From Poronia punctata (taxonomy: Eukaryota > Ascomycota > Sordariomycetes > Xylariales > Xylariaceae), in contig MU401735.1 of NCBI GenBank assembly GCA_022579005.1, positions 1 to 42,368 on the forward strand: a DNA stretch of 42,368 nucleotides, in the 5' to 3' direction. The translations under genes and the position numbers were made by a program. Position 1 is the first letter of the stretch, and each line of letters starts with the position of its first letter. The notes beneath the pieces are model-generated. The model was given only the letters and a program-made list of their open reading frames with translations. It ran no database searches and was not told where the DNA came from. This document shows positions 32,325 to 42,368 of the stretch, piece by piece.

Positions 32325-35300
32325 AAAAAAAAAGCTATACTTTAAAGCCTTACTTTTTATATTTTTACTATCTTTGTTTTTAGTAACTATTCTTTTTGTT
32401 TTTTTTAAATTTTAGTGTTTATAATATAGGTTATACGTTATACTATACTAGTAAACAGAAAAACTAACTATTAAAAGGTTATTACCTTTAAATTATTAAA
32501 AAAGTATTATTTTTAAATTAAAAAAGTATTTTTTTATTAAAAAAGTATACTTTATTATACTTTCTTATAAATAATATATAGACAATATACTAATATATTG
32601 CTATTATAAAGTTTTTAAAAGACAACAAAAATAAATATATTAACTAAGTAAAAATAAATTTAAAAATAAACTACTTTAAAAGTATTATAAATAAATACTT
32701 AAATCTTTAATAAAAATAGCTAACTTAATTTATAAAACAAATAAGCTAAATACTAGCTTTTTTACTTTATTTAGCAAGCTAGCAAGTAAATAAATAAACG
32801 TTTAACGCTAAAGTAAACAAACTATATAATTAAGCAGTATAGTTATATAAAAACTGTAAAAAAACCTTATTAAAAAAATAATAATTATTAAATAAACAAT
32901 ATACTTTTAAAAAACAAAAACTTTTTATATTTAACTTAAACTAAATACTTTTAAACAATAGCTTATTAGTACTATTAGCACTAAACTTAGCTTATTAAAT
33001 ATTAGCTTTTTGCTTAATAAACATAATAATAACATTTTTGCTAGCAAAAAAGTTTATAAAACTATTACGTTAACTACTTGCTAAAGCCTTTAAATTTTTA
33101 AAACCTATAAATAAGCAGCAACTAATACTAAAAACATTAAGTAAAAAAAAAAAATATAATAGCTTTTAATATACTTTTAAATAAAACTAATAACGTTATA
33201 AAGATAATAAAAATAATAGCTTAAATACTTTGTTTGCTTTAATAAAACTAAGCTAATTAACAAAGTTAGTTTAACTAAAAAAACTGCAATAATAACTTTT
33301 ATAAATAGAAAATTTATTAAGTAAAATACTTTTACTTAAATATTAATATATTTTTTAAGCAAAGTAATTATATTACTATTAAATTAAATACTTATTAGCA
33401 AAATGTTTTTTTATTTAAAAACAGCGTTAAAAAACACTTAAAAGATTTAGCTAAAGCTAGAATTATTTAGCAAGACTTTTTTTAAATTTTAAAAAAAAAC
33501 ATATAAGCTTAGTAGTTAAAAAAATGTTTTTTAAAGCTTTAAATATTTATATTAATAAATACTACTTTAGCACTTTATAACTTATATTAAAAATTTTAAA
33601 TGCTAATTGCAAACGTTTTAGCTATGCTATATTACTTAAATAATTTTTTTAACGTAAAAAAGCTAAAAAAAAACAAATTTATTAGATTATAAGCTGCAAA
33701 AATAACTTAATATATAAAAGTAGCAAGACTAAATACTTTTATTTAATAGCTTATTTAAATTTATAATATAATTTATTTTCTTTTTTAGTAACTTATTATT
33801 AAACTAAATATTAATGTTAAGTTTTATAACTATTTTATATATTTTAAAAAAAAAGCTATAATACATAAATAAGTAATTATTTAAATAAATATATTTATTA
33901 ACTAAAGACTTTTTAAAAACATATATATTTTTATACTAATATATATATATAATACTAAAAGTAATACTAAAAAAAATTAAAAAGATATATATTAAAAATA
34001 TAACTAAAATTAGGCTAGCTATAAAAATAAAAGCAACAATAAAAAAAATATTAAAATAATAGTTAAAAAGGATATTAAAATAATAATTAAAAAAGATATT
34101 AAAATAATAACTAAAAAAGATACTAAAACTATAACTAAAAAAAATATTGTAGTAATAATTAAAGTAAAAGTTATAATAATAAGCAAAGCAAAAGTAAAAA
34201 TAATAAATATTAATAGTAAAATAGCTTTTTAAAATTTTAAAAAAGCAAACATAGCAACTATAAATACTGTTATTATTAATAAAATAAATAAGTTAAATAA
34301 TTTAAAAATAAACGTTATACTATAAACAATGCTTATGTTGCTTTTAATTAAAACAATAAAAAATTGCAAGAGCTATAGCTTATATAAAAGAGCTATTTTT
34401 TTTAAAAAAAAAATCTTTAATTAAAAAAAAAACAATATAGCTTATAATACTATAAAAGTAAATAATTAATATATTAATTCTTACTTATTGCTTTAAGTAA
34501 TTATTAAACTATTGTTTATTACTTTAAAAATTAGAAAGACATGTAAAAAATGCTATACTTTATTTTTATTATATAATAAATATATAATATACGTTATAGA
34601 AAATTTTTATTAAACTATAATATTTAAATACTAATAACTAATAATAAAAAAAATATAAAATAATAAAGTTTTATTTAATTAGTTTAACTTAATAAAAGTA
34701 TTTTTAGTAACTAATAATAAATTATATTTTAAAAATAAAATATATATAGATACTAAACCTAAACAAACAATAGTACGTATAGCTTTACTAAAGTATATAT
34801 ATACTAAAATTTTTGCTAGATTTTTTAAATAAAAAAATATATTTACTATATATGCAAATTTAAAAGTATTAAATAATATAGTTAGTTAACGTTTTTTAAA
34901 TAACTTAAAAATATAATATAAAATATATAACGCTTTAATCTTTATAATTTATATAAGTATAGAAAGCACAATTTAATTATAAAAATAAGCAACGTTTTTT
35001 ATTAGGTTGCAAACAAAATTAAAAATAAAAGTATATATAAACATTATTACATAGCTTTATTATAATATTAAACTATAATTATTACTTAAAACATTATAGT
35101 TTAATAAGCATGCTATTATTTTAAATATTTTATAACAACGTTTATATATTAGTTTTGTAGCAAATATAGCTATACTAATTTAAATATAATATAAATACTT
35201 TTTTATTATAAAAAAAGTAATTATTTACATAAATACTATTGTTTTAACTTATTTAGCAATTATAGTTTTAGTATAATATACTAATTTATTTAATAACTAC

Positions 35301-37774
35301 TATTTAAAACAAACGCGCTAATATATATTTATAACATTATTATTAAAACTAATAAAGGCAATTTTTAATACAAAAATACTAAAGTATATAATATATATAA
35401 ACGTAATTAATAAACTAATTAAACTATATAGAAATTTAAAGCTTAGCATAATATAAAACTTAAATATAAATAATATAAAAAGTATTTATTAAACTAATAC
35501 TTATATATTTACTATATTTATTTTTTATAAGATAAGCTAAAAAGATTTTAGCTTAAATAACTAAATACTAACTTTTTTTTAAACTAAAATAAATAATTTT
35601 AAATAAGCTTAATATGCAATAATTACTAAAAACTATAATATTTTATTATAAATTTTATTAATAACTAATATAAAAAATTAGTATAAAAAGCTAATAAAAG
35701 TAAAATATATTTTTTTTATATTAACTAATAAAAAAGTTTATATATTTAATAAAAAGCTATAATATACTATAAAATTTAAAAAAATCTTAAAACAATATAA
35801 TATTTAAACAAAAAAAGGCATTATTTTAATGCTAAAAAAAAAGAAGCTGCGTATAAACTTAGTTATAAAATAGCAAAACTAGTAAAAGTATACTTGTTTA
35901 TATAAATTAAGTTTAAAAAATTAATATATTTTAAATAAAATATTTAATAAGTTATATAATTAAAACAAGCTTTACTAAATAAAAAAACTTAGTTTTTTTA
36001 GTAGCTTAATATTTGTTATATAGAAAATAATTAAAAAAAAATAAAAAAGCAAAGTTATTATTAATTTTAAATTACTTAATAATATTATAATTTTAAATAT
36101 TTACTTAATACTATTATAAAATAATATAATAGTAAACTTTAAAAAAAAAATTTATTATAGTTTATAATATAACCTTTTTTTTTTATTAGCTTTTAGTTTA
36201 TACTAAATATAAAAATAAAATAGTAGTTATGTTTTTTAAAAAACTTAAAGTATTAAGTATAGCGCTTATAAAATTTAAAAATAACCTAGCTTATATATAA
36301 TAATTTATAAATTAAAAATTATAACTATATAAAAACTATTATAAAGCATATATAAACAATATTATTATATTTAGCAATATTTAAAAAAACTACTATAAAT
36401 ATTTATATAAAATATTTACTTTGTTTTAAAAAATAAAATTAGTTATTTTGCTAACAAAATTATTTTATATATACTTTATAGTAAAACTATTAAAATTAAA
36501 AGTAAATAAATTAAAGGTAACTATTATAAAAGCTTATATAAAAGCTATTGTTAAAATTAAAATACTAATAATACTTAGTAATTTAAAAACGTATATTAAA
36601 ATAATAATATAGTTATATAAGTATATATTATAGTTTTAGTAAAAAATTAAACTACTTTAAAAAAAAAAATACCTATATTTATAAAAAAAAAGTAAATATA
36701 AAAGTTGCTAATAAAAAACTTTTTAAGCTATAAAAAATAAATGTTAAAAAAGTTATTTTAACTAATACTAGCAAAAAAATAAAGTTTTAATATTATATAA
36801 TATAACTTTACTAAGTTAAATTATTTAAAATATTAAGATTTTAATAAATAAGTCTTTTTAAAAATTAATGCTTTTATAAAATAAGGTTATAAAGTAATAA
36901 TATTTTATATTAATAACTTAATATAAAACAAAGGTTTTATTTTTATAGCTAAAGTTAAACTTATAATATACTTTAATAAAATATTAACAAGGGCAAAAAG
37001 AAAATATTATATAATAAAGCTAAAAGTAGCGTATTTAGTATAGCTTTATAAACAAATTAAACTATAACTTTAATTATATAAAATGCTTATAATAGTTTTT
37101 ATAAACTATAAAGCAATAAAAAGTATAGTTAACTAAAAAAATATAATTATAATAAATATTATTAAAATAAACTTTTGCTTAGTTTAAGCATTAGTATACT
37201 TAAATTAATATTATTTTAACATAAGGCATATTTTAAGCAAAGTAAACCTAGTACTAAATATATTATTATAATTACTTATACTGCTAAACTAAAAAGACTA
37301 TAAAAAAGCATAGCTTAAAAAAATAATATATTAAATAATATTAGTAACAAATTTGCTTATTTAATATATAATATATAAATATTTTAAGACTTTAAGGAAA
37401 AATTAATTAAAAAATACTAAAAAAATAAAGTAATAGCTAAAATTATTATAAAAATAAATATAAACAATATAATACTAAAAATATAATTTTAACGTAAAAA
37501 TAAACTTTTATATTATATACTATAACAAAAACTAAAAAAACTAGTAATACTAGCTAACTATTTATAAAAAATCTTATATAAAGTATATAATAAAAAGCAT
37601 TATTTTAAACTTAAACAAATAATAAAAAACTTTAAAAAATATATTATAAAAAATATAAGTTATAAAATTAAAAACTATATTTAGCACTGCTTTTAATATT
37701 TAAATAATAAAATAAACTATAATAAACTATTAAAACTACTACGTTTAATTTTATTTTTAAATATACTATATTAT
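32325..37774. repeat. AT-rich RIP-degraded block, A-rich part
   Basis: This 5.4 kb right of the retrotransposon is again nearly pure A/T, here with A clearly dominant on the plus strand, unlike the T-rich interior of the neighbouring element. It may be the rest of an older element that the LTR retrotransposon entered. No frame of interest survives; only the 24-bp tandem array at 34.04-34.17 kb has visible structure. Confidence 0.75.
34038..34166. repeat. 24-bp tandem repeat array, about five copies
   Basis: Units of the form AAAAAAGATATTAAAATAAT plus four bases repeat every 24 bp with a few substitutions. The period is a multiple of three and the plus-strand units are purine-rich, so this could be a former Lys/Asp/Ile-rich coding repeat or simple satellite sequence. 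Confidence 0.85.
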
Positions 37775-38040
37775 TGTTGGAATCCCTTTTAATACCCTTG
37801 ACCTTATTAACCACATTAGGACTATTAGAACGTAAATATCTTATAAACATGGATATTTGGTTTCTTATACATTTGTTATAGATTGCGTTAGACTTACCTT
37901 ATTAAGGAAGTATACGCGCAGTATACGTACATAGTACGTAACCGGTATGTAGAAAATACGTGTTTTTTATGTATTAAATACGTAAGATGTACGTGTTCTT
38001 TTTATATTGCTAATAGGTTTTAATTAATTAAAAACCTTTA
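37775..38040 (+). repeat. GC-retaining island, possible LTR start
   Basis: After 5.4 kb of nearly pure A/T, a stretch beginning TGTTGGAATCCCTTTTAATA keeps many G/C and CpG sites, including TATACGCGCAGTATACGTAC and ACGTAACCGG near 37,911-37,944. TGTTGGAAT is a frequent 5' end of copia-type LTRs. A near-perfect inverted repeat (AGGTTTT...AAAACCT) lies at about 38,014-38,037. No second copy or defined 3' end was found, so the LTR reading is tentative. Confidence 0.4.
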
Positions 38041-41000
38041 TAGCTATATAAAACTTGTTAAAAGAAGTCCTTATAACTTTTTTTTTTTTTTTATTAATTA
38101 AGTTAATATAGTATTATAAATAGTAATGTATTATGATTATATTAACTCTTAGCTAGACTAATACTAATTAGTAATTAAATTAGCAACTATAAAAAAGCAA
38201 GGTTTAAAGACAAAAACTATTGTTGCACTTACTTTTTACCTGATTTAAGGTTGCTTTAGCTTTATATTGCTTTTAAAACTTACTATATTTAAGTAAGTAA
38301 TAAATAGAAGATTTAACTTAAATTGTTATATAACTACTTAAAAAAATAAAGTAAGTAAAAAAAGTATATGTTAAATTATAGTAAGCGTTTTGCAAGTTAT
38401 ATACTAATAAGATAAAAGATAGTAAGTATTTTTACTACCTTTAACTTATAGCTAATTTAAAAACTAATTAACATTAATTTATAATAGTATTGTTATTGCA
38501 TAATTTTAGTTTATTTTTAAAAGAAGATTTAAAAAACTAACTATATTAAAAATTGCAGTATATATAGTAGTTAGTATTACTTTACTTTAAAAACGCTTTT
38601 AATAACGACTTAAATTAGGTTAAAATCTTTAAAGAAACAGGCATAGTTGTTTATTTGTTAAAAAAGCATATTATTTTTAAAAAATAAAGTATAGAAAAAC
38701 TTAACTTTAAAACACTAGTAAAAAATAAGCTAAACATATACGTTTTGTATAAAATAACTAAGTATATGCACATATAGCTTAATAGCAAAGACTTTTTATA
38801 AGCTGTTTAAAAAGATTTTAAAAAATAAATACGCTAGCATTTTAATAATATAATATATATAGTATAACGTTTGTTGTTACTAGTACTATAGCAAAAAAGC
38901 ATTAACTACAGCTTAATTTAAAGCTATAATATAATAAGCAATAAGTTGCTTGCTATTATAAATAGCAACGCAACTATTAGCAAAGCTTAGTACTTTTTTT
39001 ATATGTTTTTAATTAAAAGATAAGAACTTGGTTTAACTTTTATATTTACTAATAAAAAGATTATAAGCTAAAATATGCTTAAACTTAAAACGTATTTTAA
39101 AGTACTAGTAACTAACTAAAAAGCTTAAGCTTTATAAGCTTTTTAAGCTTTTTAAAGCATTTAACTTGCTTTTTAACCTTTTTTAACCTTTTAAGCATTA
39201 TAAGCTATATAAGCTATATATGCTTTATATACTTTTAAGCGCTTATAACTAGTAAATTTTTTACTTGCTAGCAAGCTAGTTACGCTTTAATAGCAAGCTA
39301 CTTTTATTTAAGCTATTAAGTATAAAAACGTTTTAATTTTGTACTTAAATTTGCAAGAATTTAACTATGTTTTGCTTTATAATTTACTTTTAATATGTTT
39401 AATAAATAATATTTTCTTTACTTTTAAAAAGATTGCTATGTTTATAAAAATATAGTAAAAAAACCGGAATTATATAAGCAAGCTTTATAACTTATTATAT
39501 AATAAAGTATAAATTTTTATTAATATATGCTGCTAAATTAAAATAATAAAGGACTAGTATTAGGCTATATTTTTAATAATTTTTAATAAACGCGCTAAGC
39601 AGTACTTTATATAGCAAATTAGCTTTAATAAGTTATAAATAAAAATATATTTTAAGTTAAATTTGCATTTTAATAATATTATAAATTAGTTTTAATACTT
39701 TACTAATTAAATAACGATTATGTACTAAAACATTTATAAAAAAAACTTAAATAAAACCTTTATAAAAACTTTTAACTTTATAATTAATAAGATTATAAAA
39801 GCTTAGCAAGCACTTAGCGCTGTGTATTAAAGTAAAATTTACTTAGTAACAAATATAGTATATATATGCAAAGGTATATTTAAGTTTAATATAGCTTTTA
39901 TTTACTAGAAGCTAATATTTAAAAGTTTGTTTTCTAACTTTTAAGCATGTTTGCAAGTAGCAAATAATAGCAAGGGCAGCACTGCGTTTTATATAGATTG
40001 CAAGTATAATAATTATAGTTATAATAAAAATAATTTAATACTATATTGCCTTAGTTCTAAAAGCAAATTAAACCTGTTAAAGTAAAAGTATAAGTACTTT
40101 ATATATAAAAAAGATAATTGTTTTTTAATTAATTATTTAATTAAAAAACGACGCAAAATAAAATATTAGTTTTTTACTATATATAAGATAATTTATAGCT
40201 ATAAACCAGATATTAAAATATTTTCTTAATATTTAATAAATATAAAAAGTATTTTTAAAACCGTTTTAAATTTAAACTATAAATAAAATAAAATTAATAA
40301 TAAAATAGCAAAGAAATTTATTTAATTTTTAATAGACGCTATATATATATATTGTGTTATAAGCAAAAATGTATAGCAATTTAAAGCTAAAATGCTAGCA
40401 AATTAATTTGTTTTAAAAGATTTATATAAAGTAGAATATTAAAGCAAATTATAAAATATAAGTGCTTTTAATTATTTAATAGTTAAAAAGGCGTAATTAA
40501 AAGCATACTTACGCTTAAATTTAAAAGCAAATATAGTATAAAAACTAAGCAAAGTTTATATTAAATTTAGTAGTAATAGTATTATTAAAAATATTAGTAC
40601 AATTTAAATATAAAACCTTTTTAAAATAACTATATATTACGTTTTAAATACGCTTACCTTTTTTTTATTTTTACTATACAACGCTAACTATATTAGTGCT
40701 TATTTTAATAATACTAAAGATATTATTATTTAAAGCAATAGCAATATAATATTAGTTATTTATAAATAAAAATATTTATTTTTTAATATATACCTTAGCA
40801 AAATAATTGCATATTTTACTAAAACTAAGTTATGCTAGCTTTATAAATAATTTAAGCACTTTAAAGCAGCAAAATTAAAGCAAATGTTAACTATAGCAGG
40901 TTATAAAGTAAATTATTTTATTTTAAAAAAAATCTAGAAATTTTGCTACTATTATTAAACATATAACCTAGCGCTTAAACGCTTTAAATTTACTTTAAAA

Positions 41001-42368
41001 AATAACTATAAATTTAACTATAAAGTTATTATTAACGTAGTTTAAATTAATAAAAAACAAGTTTTTTACGTTATTAATTTAGCTACGTTATTTTAAGCTA
41101 TAACTTTTATTTAAATAATAAAAGTATATAAAGCATAAAATATACTTTATAAGTGCTAAATTAACGTTTATTAAAAACTGCTTAATTATATAGTATATAA
41201 CCCCGGTACTAACTTTGCTTTAAAAAAGTTTTAAACTAGTACTGAGATTATAAGAATTATATATAAAGAAATGCTTATTAAAGCATATTAAATACTTAGC
41301 AAAATTAAACGCGCATATACTTTTTTACGCTACGCTTTTAATATAATTAAAAAAAAGATTAGCTATTAAAATAATAATAAATTAATTTTATAAATAGTAG
41401 TAAAAGCTTTTAATAATATTATAAGATTTAATAAACTAATACTTACTTTATTAGTATTTAGTACTTATTTATAAATTAATTATAATTTGCTACTGTTACT
41501 TAAAATTATTTAGCGTGTAAAAGCTATTTAAAAAGCTATAAAAGCTATTTAAAATAAAAAAGCAAAAGTAAACATATTACGTGCGCTTAATACTTAAAAT
41601 AGCTTTAATTTACTTTTTGTTTTTACTTTTTTTTTATAAAGTAAAGTTTTTATTTAGTAAAAAAAGCAAAAATAAAATAGTTTTTTTAAAGTTTAAGCAA
41701 TTAAAAGCAAAAATATTATTGTTAATATAGTTAATAAACTAATAAAGTTTTATTATATATAAGTAAAACTATATTAACGCGTAAACAAATTTTTAATAAA
41801 CATAAACTAAACTAACTATAAAGTAAGTATAAATTAAAATATACTTTTAGCAAAAGTAAAAAACTTGTAACCTTTTACTACTTTAGTAATTATTTGCTGC
41901 CTTTGCAAAAAACTAAAAAAAAACAAAACAATAATTGTTATATTGTAGTACTTTTTAACAATATAATTTAAGTACGTAATAGTACTAAAAATGTACTTAA
42001 ACGCAAAAAAGAAAGCAAATTTTTAATTATTGTTAAAGCTAAGAAATAAAAGCATTATTTTTACTTTTAGTTTACTTTTTAAAAAATTTAACGCTTTTAA
42101 AATTAATAATTTTTTAAGCATAAAAGTATTTAAGTTTATTTATTTTAACTTTAAAACGTACTTAAATATTAAGCTATTTTTATTTTAAATAGTACGCAAA
42201 ATTAAAAGCAAAACTACTTAGCTTTATAAAAAATCGCAACTAGTAGTTTAAAGCTATAATAATTATAAAAAAGAAACAGTTTTATATTAAGCTTTAACTA
42301 TTTAATAAATAAGTTAACAAGTTATACTTATACTTATACTGTTTTTAATTTAAAACTATAACGCTTAT
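38041..42368. repeat. AT-rich RIP-degraded block, right part
   Basis: AT-saturated sequence continues to the end of the window. No frame of 60 codons or more was seen, and no RNA gene was recognised. A cluster of AAGC/GCTT inverted motifs at 39,120-39,250 is composed of short palindromes (AAGCTT, AGCTATATAAGCT, AAGCGCTT). The block's right boundary lies outside the window. Confidence 0.8.

Noticed and set aside
19241..42368. CRISPR array or bacterial-type operon in the AT-rich part
   Set aside because: The repeats are contiguous tandem units without spacers, and all neighbouring genes are eukaryotic with introns.

Overview
The window looks like nuclear DNA of a filamentous ascomycete (Pezizomycotina). 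Coding sequence is interrupted by short introns (77-266 bp) with GT...AG ends and fungal branch-point motifs. One intronless gene encodes a secreted WSC-domain glyoxal oxidase, a typical filamentous-fungal architecture. The window has two sharply different base compositions, a balanced part and a TpA-rich part, which is the usual signature of repeat-induced point mutation (RIP). Abundant TAGGTA/TACCTA motifs between genes suggest Sordariomycetes, but this is only a guess.

Layout: 1-120 is the tail of an AT-rich block. About 121-19,240 is a normal-GC island. Within it, 121-3,480 has no recognisable gene. Seven genes then follow on strictly alternating strands: prefoldin subunit 2 (3481-4308, minus), CMC2 (4709-5038, plus), a TMEM14-family membrane protein (5388-5786, minus), OST2/DAD1 (6408-7208, plus), GRASP/Grh1 (7551-8843, minus), TGS1 RNA cap methyltransferase (9329-10307, plus) and the WSC/glyoxal oxidase (11774-14542, minus). 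Between TGS1 and the oxidase lies a 10-N assembly gap, flanked by poly-G sequence that looks artefactual. From 14.6 to 19.2 kb there is no intact gene, only possible decayed coding sequence near 17.8-18.95 kb. All six multi-exon models were assembled by reading splice junctions, and each gives one continuous protein.

From about 19,240 to the end the sequence is extremely AT-rich with no credible protein gene. It is best read as a RIP-degraded transposon graveyard. One element can be delimited: an LTR retrotransposon at 24,686-32,319, with two 411-bp LTRs and a 5-bp target duplication (ATAAC). A second LTR-like piece (24,359-24,621) and another island (from 37,775) keep more G+C than their surroundings. 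Short tandem arrays occur at 20.88-21.05, 31.05-31.13 and 34.04-34.17 kb.

The six small genes are conserved housekeeping functions: cytosolic chaperone, mitochondrial copper/COX assembly, ER N-glycosylation, Golgi/secretory structure and snRNA/snoRNA cap maturation. They do not form a pathway. Their only visible link is shared divergent promoters and abutting 3' ends. I did not find a convincing new multi-gene system. The most unusual items are the nested retroelement, the likely false duplication at the gap, and the housekeeping island between RIP blocks.
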